Shown here piece by piece: positions 45,683 through 54,530 of a stretch of DNA of 64,000 bases. The stretch is taken from contig PASP01000016.1 of assembly GCA_002712005.1 (NCBI GenBank), positions 62,001 through 126,000 on the forward strand, given 5' to 3'. Under the pieces are notes generated by a model. That model did not search any database, had not been told where the DNA came from, and saw only the letters and a list, made by a program, of their open reading frames with translations. Each line of letters begins with the position of its first letter. Position 1 is the stretch's first letter. Position numbers and translations under genes: made by a program. Source of the stretch: Halobacteriovoraceae bacterium. Its GTDB lineage: Bacteria; Bdellovibrionota; Bacteriovoracia; Bacteriovoracales; Bacteriovoracaceae.

Positions 45683-47500
45683 TTATTCTAAAGCAAATCC
45701 AGCTTCAATATCATCCCAAATACATAAGAGATAATGTCCGTTTGAATGATCCTCTCCATTTGCAGAGAATACTGCAGTATCTGCATCCCAGGTTAGATAA
45801 GAATTAACAGCAGTATTACTCGCATCAGCTGTCCAATACGTTTTTCCATTTGATAGGGCGGGAAGTCCCGAATCACTTTGGCTTATCAGTCGACCGCCAT
45901 AGCGATGACAGCTAGAATTAATATGAGAACCAGTAAAACTAACTGAATTCAAGTGACCAGGAATACTACTTGAGCCATCATGCTCAGATAAATTAATTCC
46001 CTCATCATGAAATTGATTATTCAAAGACTCCACTGAGTCTAATAGATAATGTTCAGGAACACCAAAAGTCTTTCCCGCAAAGGTTCCCATAAATAAAGCA
46101 TCATAATGTTTCGCCACATCCCAATACTTCGTAAATATATAGCCCGAGTTTGTTGAATTCGTGTAATCATCAATGAGGTATTTATCCTGCCACACTCCAG
46201 TAGAGTTCTCTGCAAATATAACTCTCCATATGTCACCCGAAGAATATCGATGCATGATTTCACCATTGGTCGAGTGAATCGCCCAAGCATTTTCCGGATA
46301 GGTTCCAGAATAACAAGTGGTATTGTCACAGTTATAAAATGTTTCTACCGGATCGATTGTCCCATTACTGGAGAGCATCCACCACTGACTTCCATCTGAA
46401 GTCAAATTTACTGTCGCTAGTTTTGAGCGAAGGATAAGATTTTCATAATTAACATCAATCTTTTCCCCAGTAGCAGTTTGTACTCTAACCACTCCATCAA
46501 ACCCATCCCCTATGGATTTGATGATAATATTAAAGCCTGCGCCGGCATCAGCAACACTTGGAAGAACTAGAGTATGTTTTCCATTAACAAGAAAGAGGCT
46601 TTGGTTTTCAGATGAAGAAACTGAGTAATCACTAGTCACATTAACAATATTGTATCCAGCATTTCCCCCGACTGTAATATTAAAGACTTCCTCTCCATAC
46701 GCATTTGATATGAAAAGTTCGTAGAGTGTATTCATAGCAAGATTCAATGAACTTCGTGCCTTCAGGGCCATGGCGTGATGGTTTTTGGATAAAATAGCAA
46801 GCTTCGTCTCATTCCCACTAGGATCAACCACACGTGCTTCACGAGCAGAACCTAAATTCTCGCCAGTAACGGTTAAAAAACCTTCATGAATAGAAAAGCC
46901 AGTGCTCTTAGGATTTGATTCTTCCCAAGAAAAGCTCTCTCCAATGCAATCATTTAAAGCAATGGGATTATCCATAGAAATCGAAACTTCAACTTCCATC
47001 TCATCCCCTTCAACATCAACTTCAGTTTCTCCTAAGATCAGGGGAGCTGAAGAATTCTTCATTTGAACTTTAGTTAATGCAGCAATATCCTTTGGACAAC
47101 TACCGTCATGGGTTGCAAACCCAATCACCTGTATTTTTCTACTCTTTCCTGACTTGATATTTGCTCTAAGAATTTCTCCGCCCTTAACAGAGCCAAAGAG
47201 TTCATCGACAGTGGCCTCTCCTCCTTCAAGTAATTTACAGCTATTTTTATCGCCTTCAGGGTAGTAAGCACCAATAGCAAAACAATCTATCTCTGAAAGC
47301 GATACTGGTTTTACAAGACCCCATAGTCCAGAATTTGTATGAGCTGAAGAACTCTCTATTTCAGCAGTTATCGAATCTACTCGTGAGACAATAGGAACTC
47401 TAATGCCCAGATCAGTTCGAGGAGCCTTTCCTGTTTTATTTGAACAGGCCATGAAAGAAGATAATATAAAGAGTATAAGGTGATGTTTTACATTTTTCAT
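45683..47500 (-). CDS. large lipoprotein of unknown function with IPT/TIG-like domain
   Basis: 605 residues. MKNVKHHLILFILSSFMAC has a lipobox at Cys19. The N-terminal third is beta-rich. A segment near 205-290 (FLTVTGENLGSAREARV ... LYELFISNAYGEE) looks like an IPT/TIG immunoglobulin-like domain. The C-terminal region has Cys pairs and a Gly/Asn/Trp-rich lectin-like look (GKTYWTADASN, YLLCIWDD). It is probably surface-exposed; no enzyme motif seen. The start codon and ribosome site lie in a perfect 12-base hairpin, so translation may be controlled. It follows the DUF885 gene by 73 bases. Confidence 0.75.
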   Translation of the reverse strand: MKNVKHHLILFILSSFMACSNKTGKAPRTDLGIRVPIVSRVDSITAEIESSSAHTNSGLWGLVKPVSLSEIDCFAIGAYYPEGDKNSCKLLEGGEATVDELFGSVKGGEILRANIKSGKSRKIQVIGFATHDGSCPKDIAALTKVQMKNSSAPLILGETEVDVEGDEMEVEVSISMDNPIALNDCIGESFSWEESNPKSTGFSIHEGFLTVTGENLGSAREARVVDPSGNETKLAILSKNHHAMALKARSSLNLAMNTLYELFISNAYGEEVFNITVGGNAGYNIVNVTSDYSVSSSENQSLFLVNGKHTLVLPSVADAGAGFNIIIKSIGDGFDGVVRVQTATGEKIDVNYENLILRSKLATVNLTSDGSQWWMLSSNGTIDPVETFYNCDNTTCYSGTYPENAWAIHSTNGEIMHRYSSGDIWRVIFAENSTGVWQDKYLIDDYTNSTNSGYIFTKYWDVAKHYDALFMGTFAGKTFGVPEHYLLDSVESLNNQFHDEGINLSEHDGSSSIPGHLNSVSFTGSHINSSCHRYGGRLISQSDSGLPALSNGKTYWTADASNTAVNSYLTWDADTAVFSANGEDHSNGHYLLCIWDDIEAGFALE

Positions 47501-47529
47501 GTCTTCCTATCGTGATAATAGGAAGACAT
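47499..47529 (-). promoter_or_regulatory. hairpin covering the ribosome site and start of the large lipoprotein
   Basis: On the minus strand ATGTCTTCCTAT-TATCACG-ATAGGAAGACAT forms a perfect 12-base stem with a 7-base loop. The 3' arm contains AGGAAG and the first two bases of the ATG, so CUUCCU in the 5' arm would mask the ribosome site. No T-run follows, which speaks against a terminator. Confidence 0.6.
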
Positions 47530-47573
47530 TTTCAAATAAAACTCATTTTAGATTTAAAGAGAACAAATTTACC

Positions 47574-49352
47574 CTATGGATTAACAGAGCTTTTTAGTCC
47601 GCATTTCTTAAAATTTTCTTTAAAGAGCATTATATCTCGATGGGGCAATAAACCGAAAGAGAGCAAAGTATCATTAAAACATTGGGTATCCATTTTTCCA
47701 TAAGCTTCAGTCAATTCTTCCTTGATGGAGAGAATATTAAGATAGCCATGGAAATAAGCTGTTGCTTGCCCAGGACTTCTAAAAGCATATCTTTGATACT
47801 CAAGGGTTGCCATCGTTTGAGAGACTCCAAGTTCTTTATTAAAGATATTCATGACATTAGAGAGATCCCCCTTCCCTAATTGAACCATAGGATCTAAGAA
47901 ATACCTCGCTTGACGCCAGAGTCGCATTTGAATACCTGCAAATTTCTCTTCTAAGTTCAAATAAGGATAAACAAGATCTTCCGCATAGAGCGCCCAACCT
48001 TCAACATTTACAGAATTCATAGCATAACGTGCTCTAATAATAGAAGGTGGGTTCTCAACCATTCTTGTAAACTGAAGGTCGTGACCAGGCCTTCCTTCAT
48101 GGGCCGTTAGAATAGTCGCAGTACTTTCATAACTAAAGTCATTGAAAGGAACTTGTCCTGTAGAAGAAGTTGGTACTACAAATTCAGGTCTTATTCCTTG
48201 ATTGTTGATTAAGGGCGGTGGGTTTAAATGAGGAACAGGACTTGCCTTACTCTCAGCATCTGAGGCCATACGAATTTTTAAGGGAGTTTTGGGCAAGGTG
48301 ACGAGTTTATTTTCTTCAATAATTTTCTCTAATTTATGAGCAGCATCATGATAGAGCTTTTCTACTTCCTTCAAGCGAGTCACTTGGCGTGTCTTTAGAA
48401 AGTTGACGACATAGGCTGGATCGCTAGATTTAAGTTTATTCTTATCTGCAATCTTTTGGGCCAGTTTCCTATATTCTTTATAAAGAGTTTTATATTCACT
48501 CTTTCCCAATTTGATTAAAGTAAGTGGATCAGCATCGACTCCTATGGCCTTAAGGGCGAGAGCATATAACTTCCTCGGAAGCATCGGACTCTTTCTCGTC
48601 AAAGGAAGAATCTTATTTCTTATATGGCCATCATAGAGTTCAACTTCGGCTTTAAAATCTCGAAAGGCCTTGTGCCAATCTTCTCTTCCACTTTGAGCGA
48701 GTAATTCCCCCACCCCCTTAACATAGAAGGGTGAGTCGGAGAGGTACTTCTCAACTTCCCCTCTAAAAGGATAAGTTCCCTTCTTATATAATTTCTGATG
48801 CCTTTCTATTTCTGAACGAAAAGACTGAATAAGACTCTTCTTACCCGTTTTGGAATCCGATTTCATGTAAAAAAGAAAGCGATCAACAGCAGCTAACTTT
48901 CTCGACTGAGGAGACTGATCATTGATTAATTGAAATAGAGAACCATAAACTCTCTGACTTGCAGAATAGACAGGGATAAGGCCAAGTTCTTCTTCGATCA
49001 TGGTCTTATTTAAATCTTGTTTTGTATTTTTTAGTAAGATTTTTAAATCGACGATTAGGTTTTTATCCTCTGTCTCATTAAGACTTTTTTCCAGTTTAGA
49101 AATCCACTTCTTTGTCAGTTTCTTATACTGCTTTTCTGCTTCAGGCCCTGGGTTTTGTCCTTTACTATCATAATCACGATATCCCAAACTAGAACCAAGC
49201 TCAGGATAAATTTCTGCGTAATCACGAGTAAATTCTTCTGCGAGCTTATCTGATCTTTCCATCCACAGGGGCTTAATTGACTGTCCAGAACAAGAAAAAA
49301 GAAGAAGTAAAATAGAAAGAGCCATCCCGAAAAAGGGCGTCCAAGATAACAT
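47574..49352 (-). CDS. DUF885-family lipoprotein, predicted metallo-hydrolase
   Basis: 592 residues with a lipobox at Cys21 (SILLLLFSC) and GGAGG before the ATG. The DUF885 signature is present: HEGRPGHDLQ (near 416) with the H-E-x-x-P-G-H zinc-type motif, then VEGWALYAEDL (near 450). The helical remainder has the family length. Members are thought to be zinc peptidases but few are characterised. It is the last of a three-gene run with the scramblase-like and 2H phosphoesterase genes. A paralogue is at 59295-61046. Confidence 0.88.
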   Translation of the reverse strand: MLSWTPFFGMALSILLLLFSCSGQSIKPLWMERSDKLAEEFTRDYAEIYPELGSSLGYRDYDSKGQNPGPEAEKQYKKLTKKWISKLEKSLNETEDKNLIVDLKILLKNTKQDLNKTMIEEELGLIPVYSASQRVYGSLFQLINDQSPQSRKLAAVDRFLFYMKSDSKTGKKSLIQSFRSEIERHQKLYKKGTYPFRGEVEKYLSDSPFYVKGVGELLAQSGREDWHKAFRDFKAEVELYDGHIRNKILPLTRKSPMLPRKLYALALKAIGVDADPLTLIKLGKSEYKTLYKEYRKLAQKIADKNKLKSSDPAYVVNFLKTRQVTRLKEVEKLYHDAAHKLEKIIEENKLVTLPKTPLKIRMASDAESKASPVPHLNPPPLINNQGIRPEFVVPTSSTGQVPFNDFSYESTATILTAHEGRPGHDLQFTRMVENPPSIIRARYAMNSVNVEGWALYAEDLVYPYLNLEEKFAGIQMRLWRQARYFLDPMVQLGKGDLSNVMNIFNKELGVSQTMATLEYQRYAFRSPGQATAYFHGYLNILSIKEELTEAYGKMDTQCFNDTLLSFGLLPHRDIMLFKENFKKCGLKSSVNP

Positions 49353-49378
49353 AGGGCCTCCATAGAAAACAATAATAT

Positions 49379-50020
49379 CTATAGGACCATATTTAAATCA
49401 GCATAGCAAGAGTGCTTATCTTTGATAATTCCTTCATTTTCATGAAGATCACGATGAGTAAAGCCAAGGGTAATATGAGCAAAGAAATGTTCGGCATCAA
49501 AAGCACCTTTCTCTCCTCCTCTTTTAACAAAGAGCGATTCGACCTTTCTTCTAAAACGAAGAAGATCTTCTGACTCAACGACAAGATAGTATGTACTTTT
49601 ATGAGGTTTACTCTTAGGACTTACATCTTTCAATGTACCCTTACCTAAGCAGATGACTTTAAATGAACTCTTCTGGATAGAATCTTCTTTGGCCAACTGA
49701 TGAAGTTCTTGGACGCTGATTTTATCTTTTAAGATATCTTCATACTCAAGGGGAGTAATGACCGTAATATGAGCTTCACCTCGGTTTTTCAAATCGACTT
49801 GAAGAAAACTCACTAACTCTTTATAAAGCTCTGAGATTGGAAGAAAAGGAATATCAACCACTACGTAGTTACTATATTTTTCTTTTCCCATATGAGATTG
49901 AAAAGGGAGATTTTTAGATTCATATATCTTTTGAGAGAGCGAAAAACTCTCAGCCCCTAATGGGGACAAACCGAAAAGAATAAGAAAAGTTAAGTAAGAA
50001 AAAGTTTTTGTATTCACCAT
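49379..50020 (-). CDS. exported 2H phosphoesterase-like protein
   Basis: 213 residues with a signal peptide (about 1-23). Two H-x-T motifs are seen: EAHITVITP (His84, Thr86) and FFAHITLGFTHRDLH (His182, Thr184). This paired pattern defines the 2H phosphodiesterase superfamily, whose members cut or ligate cyclic phosphates in RNA or nucleotides. Export is unusual, because most 2H enzymes are cytoplasmic. It lies 2 bases after the scramblase-like gene and 26 before the DUF885 gene. A role in handling prey nucleotides is possible but speculative. Confidence 0.75.
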   Translation of the reverse strand: MVNTKTFSYLTFLILFGLSPLGAESFSLSQKIYESKNLPFQSHMGKEKYSNYVVVDIPFLPISELYKELVSFLQVDLKNRGEAHITVITPLEYEDILKDKISVQELHQLAKEDSIQKSSFKVICLGKGTLKDVSPKSKPHKSTYYLVVESEDLLRFRRKVESLFVKRGGEKGAFDAEHFFAHITLGFTHRDLHENEGIIKDKHSCYADLNMVL

Positions 50021-50022
50021 AT

Positions 50023-50676
50023 TTAGTCAAAGAGATCTAGTGCTGAACCTCGTGCGCTATTATCTTCAAAGTAATCAAAGTCTACAGAAATCGCCGTCGA
50101 AAGAACAATCGCTTTTTGTTCTTCACTTAATTCATTAGAGATATCAACTCCGAAGGTGTCACTATCCGTAAAAATCTCTTTAAGTAAATTCCCCCACTTT
50201 TTGCGAATCTCACCTAGAGACCGACCTGTTCTTGTATCTTCAATTTTAAATGTAAAGAAACTAAAGAATCCTGAATTAATAAGCGCAAAGGGATTGCCTC
50301 TTGCATCTTTAAGCTCATAACGTTTACGAAAAATCGCAAATTTTTGATCTATACTTCCCAAAAGTCTTCCTGTTCGATCGTTTACAAACATCGTGGAAAA
50401 GAAAAAATAAAAGGGACGATTAAGCTTAATCACTTCTTGTCCATTCTTATCATAGATTCGGACATCTAAAGGACGGTGTGACTTAAAGAAAGAGCGAATA
50501 AGCATTTGGAATATTCCAGAGCTTTGTTCTGAGATATAACCAATCTTCTCACCTTGCTCATTTAATAATTCATACTTATTACTTCCTTCAAAACCAATAA
50601 GAATTTCACCCCACTCTTTAATTTGACGAATAAAGCATCTTGATGATCCGGCCAGTAGTGAAATTTCATGGTCCAC
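50023..50676 (-). CDS. phospholipid scramblase/LURP-one-related protein
   Basis: 217 residues without a signal peptide. The beta-barrel pattern of the scramblase/LURP-one fold is visible as repeats of short strands with D-x-x-G turns: YELLNEQGEKIGYI, DVRIYDKNGQEVIKLNRPF, NDRTGRLLGSI, KDARGNPFAL and EDTRTGRSLGEI. A buried C-terminal helix ends in IVLSTAISVDFDYFED, as in scramblases. Bacterial members have no settled function. First gene of a three-gene run with the exported 2H protein and DUF885 lipoprotein; diverges from the LysE gene. Confidence 0.82.
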   Translation of the reverse strand: MDHEISLLAGSSRCFIRQIKEWGEILIGFEGSNKYELLNEQGEKIGYISEQSSGIFQMLIRSFFKSHRPLDVRIYDKNGQEVIKLNRPFYFFFSTMFVNDRTGRLLGSIDQKFAIFRKRYELKDARGNPFALINSGFFSFFTFKIEDTRTGRSLGEIRKKWGNLLKEIFTDSDTFGVDISNELSEEQKAIVLSTAISVDFDYFEDNSARGSALDLFD

Positions 50677-50752
50677 AAAAACTCCTCTTTTTCAGTTGCC
50701 CCCGTCTTTGAAGGCCGCTAAGTATAGATAAACTTATTTTAAACGTAATTAT

Positions 50753-51460
50753 ATGAATTTCGAAGTTAATTTACCATTAGTTTTCAGTATCTTAGGCGTT
50801 CACCTACTGGCCGTTATGTCTCCTGGTCCTGATTTTATTCTTGTAACAAAGAACTCACTAACCTTTTCCAGAAAGGCCGGAATTTATACCGCACTTGGTA
50901 TAGCTCTTGGTCTCATAGTCCACATTACCTACTCCCTTACAGGGCTAGGACTTCTTCTCAAACATAATCAGAATCTTTTCAGAATTATACAAATTGTTGG
51001 GGGCAGCTACTTAGCCTATATCGGTTTGAGTTCACTCTATTCTCTTTTCAAAAAAATGAGAGAAAATAACAAAGTAAAAAGTCTCTCATCATCAATCGCT
51101 TACGATTACGATAGTGAGACTGAAGTAAAGCTTAAAGAGTTCAATCATGAACTCACCATTTCCGATATTTCGACAAAGAAGGCCATAACCATGGGGTGGA
51201 TCACTAATGTCTTTAATCCAAAAGCTGGACTCTTCTTTGTAAGTATCTTTACTCAATTCTTTGAAGACAAAGAAACGATTCTAACCAAGATTATTGTCGC
51301 CTTTGCCATAACCATAGTTACCTTTCTCTATTTCTCTCTAGTCTCCATTGGGATTACAATCCAGAGCGTGAAGGAGAAATATCTTCAACTCGAATTCATA
51401 ATCGAATTCATCTTTTCGTGTATCATTCTTATCTTAGCCGCAAGTATTCTGATTTCCTAA
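50753..51460 (+). CDS. LysE/RhtB-family amino acid exporter
   Basis: 235 residues with about six membrane segments. The N-terminal family motif is VMSPGPDFILVTKNSL (about 22-37), followed by KAGIYTALGIALGLIVH. QIVGGSYLAYIGLSSL and WITNVFNPKAGLFFVSIFTQF are the later conserved segments. It likely exports an amino acid or homoserine-like compound. An unusually long charged central loop (about 103-145) separates the halves. Confidence 0.9.
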   Translation: MNFEVNLPLVFSILGVHLLAVMSPGPDFILVTKNSLTFSRKAGIYTALGIALGLIVHITYSLTGLGLLLKHNQNLFRIIQIVGGSYLAYIGLSSLYSLFKKMRENNKVKSLSSSIAYDYDSETEVKLKEFNHELTISDISTKKAITMGWITNVFNPKAGLFFVSIFTQFFEDKETILTKIIVAFAITIVTFLYFSLVSIGITIQSVKEKYLQLEFIIEFIFSCIILILAASILIS

Positions 51461-51522
51461 ATTCAGAAATTTCATAACTTCTCTTTTTTTACAACCCGTA
51501 AACAAAAAATCAGAAATCAATA

Positions 51523-51637
51523 AAATCCCCTATTAGACGGGGTTTTGACAATTTTAAGATCAAGAGACTTTTCCTTTAAATAATCACGACTTATAAAACC
51601 GAACGCTAGAATCCCCTATCAGAGGGCATTTTGACAC
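51523..51637 (+). repeat. two copies of a roughly 28-base motif upstream of the GH25-like gene
   Basis: AATCCCCTATTAGACGGGG then TTTTGACA (from 51524) and AATCCCCTATCAGAGGGC then ATTTTGACA (from 51610) are 86 bases apart. They share AATCCCCTAT, AGA and TTTTGACA. The first copy has a C4/G4 inverted repeat. The 278-base gap from 51461 to 51738 otherwise holds only AT-rich sequence. Each TTGACA could be a -35 box but lacks a good -10 at the right distance. A regulator site is the simplest reading. Confidence 0.6.
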
Positions 51638-51738
51638 CACGGCACTTATTTTTCCTGCACTTTTTTCATCTGAAGAAATGAGAAAATAGTAAGCACGGTG
51701 AAAGAATTTCATAACAAAAAAAATTCCAAGGAGGGATA

Positions 51739-52695
51739 ATGAGTTCTAGAACACTCTACCAAACACTACTACCTCTACTTCTAACCTTAACCCTAAATTT
51801 TTCATGTGTTCCTCAAAATGAGGATTGTGATGCATCAGATACCAGCTGTGAAGTTTCAGAAGAAAATGGAAGCGAAGAGCAGGAGGGAGATGGAGAAGTT
51901 GAAGAAGTTCCAACAGAAGAGGAAGATGAAGATGAAGAAGGATCAGATGAAAATCCTGTAGAAGAAGAAGAAGAGGACGAAGAAGAACATGAGCACGCAC
52001 AAGAACCCACAGAAACCATAAGAGAGTCATTCTTCAGTCCCTGGAATAAAGGCGGCTCTACTATTGTCATAGATGCCTACCAAGGTAACTCTATCGATTG
52101 GAATCAAATGGCATCCGATAACAATATGGTCGGGGTCATCCACAGATCGAGTATTGGCTTAAGAGTCGATACTAAGTACGAGTCCCGTAAAAATATTGCC
52201 AAATCTCGTGGTTACCTCTGGGGTGCTTATCACTTAGGTTATAGAGGAGATACCATTAAACAGGCCGATCTCTTTTTAGACCTCATTGATGGAGAGCAAG
52301 ACACCCTTATGATTTTAGATCTCGAAGACACGGCCAATGGACGCTTTATGAGTATTGATGAGGCTGTTGTATTCATGGAATATGTCTACAACAAAACGGG
52401 TCGTATTCCGGTGGTCTATGCGAACCACTCAACAACCATCAAACTCAATCAAAGAGTAGCGGCTCATCCCCTTTTTCAACAAGCAAAGCTCTGGTACGCA
52501 CGATTTAAATCCAATGTTACGGACTTTCCATTTGGTATATGGAATAATTATTTCCTATGGCAATTTTCTAGCGAGATTAATTGTAACTCCACAGGAAGTT
52601 GTCTCTATAATGTTCCCGGTACCCGTTATGATATGGATGTCAATGTCTTCTATGGCTCAAGAGGAGAACTCGAGTCCAGATGGCATAATTACTAA
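51739..52695 (+). CDS. GH25-like muramidase lipoprotein with acidic linker
   Basis: 318 residues. The signal ends in LNFSC (Cys23), so it should be a lipoprotein. Residues about 38-90 are an almost pure Glu/Asp linker. The C-terminal domain (about 105-318) follows the GH25 lysozyme pattern: VIDAYQGNSIDW (Asp112), WGAYHLGY, MILDLED (Asp194, Glu196), IPVVYANHST, LWYARF, YFLWQFSS and a late YDMDVNVFYG. GH25 enzymes cut the peptidoglycan glycan strand; the DxE pair is the active site. It could act on own or prey wall. It ends in a strong terminator and is a single-gene unit. Confidence 0.82.
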   Translation: MSSRTLYQTLLPLLLTLTLNFSCVPQNEDCDASDTSCEVSEENGSEEQEGDGEVEEVPTEEEDEDEEGSDENPVEEEEEDEEEHEHAQEPTETIRESFFSPWNKGGSTIVIDAYQGNSIDWNQMASDNNMVGVIHRSSIGLRVDTKYESRKNIAKSRGYLWGAYHLGYRGDTIKQADLFLDLIDGEQDTLMILDLEDTANGRFMSIDEAVVFMEYVYNKTGRIPVVYANHSTTIKLNQRVAAHPLFQQAKLWYARFKSNVTDFPFGIWNNYFLWQFSSEINCNSTGSCLYNVPGTRYDMDVNVFYGSRGELESRWHNY

Positions 52696-52708
52696 TTTTA
52701 ATTTAGAC

Positions 52709-52736
52709 GAAGGTCAGCTTAGCTGGCCTTCTTTTT
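52709..52736 (+). terminator. Rho-independent terminator of the GH25-like gene
   Basis: GAAGGTCAGC-TTA-GCTGGCCTTC forms a 10-pair stem with one G-U pair and is followed by TTTTT. It lies 13 bases after the stop. Confidence 0.9.
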
Positions 52737-52806
52737 AGAATCCCTACTTTTTTCCTTTCTTTAATATTTCCTTTCTTCTCTTAAATTTCTCCTGTATGAA
52801 GTGAGC

Positions 52807-53685
52807 ATGGAATATCAAGTTCTCGCCCTGGCCTTGGGAGCAAATTTCTGCTTTGCAGCCGGCAGTCAATTCTTTACTCATTTCACACGAAAGCTTGGTA
52901 GCTTTTGGATGAATTGGTTCAAAGCAGCCTTTGCTTTAGTCCTCTTTATTTTTTGGATTCTCATCACAGAAGGAATATCTTGGCCTGGACTAGAAGCGAC
53001 AAGCTATCTCTTCCTATCAGGAATTATAGGACTTGCCATTGGCGACCTGTGCTTACTTCAAGCATTTAAAGACTTAGGCCCAGGAAGAACATTGATGCTC
53101 TTCTCTTTCCAGCCCCTACTAGCAGGAACCGCTGGGCATCTCTTTTTTAATCAGGGAATGGATGCTGAACGTTTTTGGGCCATTTTCTTTTTCATTCTTT
53201 GTGTCTTTATTTTCTCATTAGAAAGTTTTAGAAGGGATAAGCATTGGGCAATAGCTGGTATTCTTATGGCCTTGGCCGGAATGAGCTTAGACACAGCAGG
53301 AGTTATCATTACTCGATTTATTTTCGAAGGACACACAGAAGTTACGCCCATGACTTCCAACCTCTATCGAACACTTGGTGCTGTATTCTTTTTCTTTATC
53401 TTTTCCTTTCATAAAAAAAGAACTTTATTGGCCCCCTTTATGGCCATGAGTGCGAAAGAAAAATGGGGTGTTTGTAGTGGCTCTTTCTTGGGAACTTTCT
53501 TATCCTTAGCTCTCTACCTAGCTGCTGTTCAATATGCCCACTTAGCTAGTCTGGCCGGAATAGCCATTACAGCGGCTTTATTTAGTTCTCTTTTTGAATG
53601 CTTGTGGATCAAAAAATGGCCTTCTCTGTACCTCTGGGCAGCACTAGTGTCCTTTTTAATCGGCATGAATATCCTTCTTTTCTGA
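52807..53685 (+). CDS. EamA/DMT-superfamily membrane transporter
   Basis: 292 residues from ATG at 52807 (a GTG lies six bases upstream). It has about ten membrane segments in two EamA repeats: LALGANFCFAAGSQFFTHF with IGDLCLLQAFKDLGPGRTLML in the first half, then ALAGMSLDTAGVIITRF and LASLAGIAITAALFSSLFE in the second. It is a likely metabolite exporter with unknown substrate. The next gene follows after 65 bases in the same direction. Confidence 0.85.
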   Translation: MEYQVLALALGANFCFAAGSQFFTHFTRKLGSFWMNWFKAAFALVLFIFWILITEGISWPGLEATSYLFLSGIIGLAIGDLCLLQAFKDLGPGRTLMLFSFQPLLAGTAGHLFFNQGMDAERFWAIFFFILCVFIFSLESFRRDKHWAIAGILMALAGMSLDTAGVIITRFIFEGHTEVTPMTSNLYRTLGAVFFFFIFSFHKKRTLLAPFMAMSAKEKWGVCSGSFLGTFLSLALYLAAVQYAHLASLAGIAITAALFSSLFECLWIKKWPSLYLWAALVSFLIGMNILLF

Positions 53686-53750
53686 GTATGAAGATCCATT
53701 AGGGGATTTCTTAACTTTATGGGATAATAGAGTCCTTAGGAGTTTTAGAA

Positions 53751-54524
53751 ATGATCTATATGGCCTTAAAAAAGTTTCTCATCAATCAACTTATTAACTT
53801 TCTTGAGCAACCTAGTTTTCATCTTACGTCACCTCCTACCCACTCAATAGAACTTCTCAAGAAAACCTTACGCCCAGGAGATGTGCTTCTTGTCGAAGGA
53901 CAACAAAGATTCAGTACTGCTATTAAATACCTCACCCAGTCCAACTGGTCTCACGCCGCTCTCTATATAGGGGGAAATGAACTCATCGAAGCTGATTTAA
54001 AAGAAGGTGTGATCAGAATTCCAGTCGATACATATCAGGGTTTTCATACTCGAATTTGCCGCCCAGTAAATCTTCAGCCTGAACACTTAGAAAAAATTAT
54101 TGCTTCTTTAGTTCAAAAGCAGGGGCTCTCTTATGACATTATAAATATCATCAATCTTTTGAAATATCTCATTCCAGTTCACCCATTTAAAAAGTTAAAA
54201 GGTTCAGCCTTTATCTCTCTAGGCTCAGACGACCCAACGAAGGTGATCTGTTCATCCATCATTGCTCAGGCCTATCACGATGTTGGTTATCCCATTTTTC
54301 CCATTGTGAGAAATGTCGAAGGTCAGAGGAGATATGCTAAAAAGCATGTCTCCACCTACGTACCGAGTGACTTTGACCGCTCTCCCTATTTCAGAATTGT
54401 AAAACCTAGTCTCGAACATGAATTCGATTATAGAAAAGTCCCATGGGTTAAAGAATTTAAAGATGAAATAAAACCTCAACCTCTCGAACTCAATCAAGAG
54501 GTTGATAAGCTAGAAGAAGCTTAG
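53751..54524 (+). CDS. YiiX/YebB-like permuted papain-fold (NlpC/P60-type) protein
   Basis: 257 residues with AGGAG before the ATG. The domain (about 40-190) has LRPGDVLLVEG, then LTQSNWSHAALYIGGNELIEA with His68, and later TKVICSSIIAQAY with Cys167. His before Cys is the circularly permuted order of this NlpC/P60 branch, which includes amidases, peptidases and acyltransferases. No signal peptide is seen, though the N-terminus has an amphipathic helix. The charged C-terminus is extra. Substrate unknown. Convergent with the serine protease gene. Confidence 0.8.
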   Translation: MIYMALKKFLINQLINFLEQPSFHLTSPPTHSIELLKKTLRPGDVLLVEGQQRFSTAIKYLTQSNWSHAALYIGGNELIEADLKEGVIRIPVDTYQGFHTRICRPVNLQPEHLEKIIASLVQKQGLSYDIINIINLLKYLIPVHPFKKLKGSAFISLGSDDPTKVICSSIIAQAYHDVGYPIFPIVRNVEGQRRYAKKHVSTYVPSDFDRSPYFRIVKPSLEHEFDYRKVPWVKEFKDEIKPQPLELNQEVDKLEEA

Positions 54525-54530
54525 GTTGAT

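Noticed and set aside
47499-47529. Hairpin as a plain terminator of the DUF885 gene
   Set aside because: No T-run follows on the minus strand and the stem includes the next gene's ribosome site and start.
51631-51636. TTGACA as a -35 box for the GH25-like gene
   Set aside because: No acceptable -10 hexamer lies 16-18 bases downstream.
51641-51660. GG...GC sequence resembling a sigma-54 promoter
   Set aside because: The distance between GG and GC is 14 bases, while sigma-54 promoters need 10.
51746-52070. Leu/Ser-rich open frames opposite the acidic linker of the GH25-like gene
   Set aside because: They arise from GAA/GAG/GAT-rich codons read in antisense; they have no ribosome site or homology pattern.
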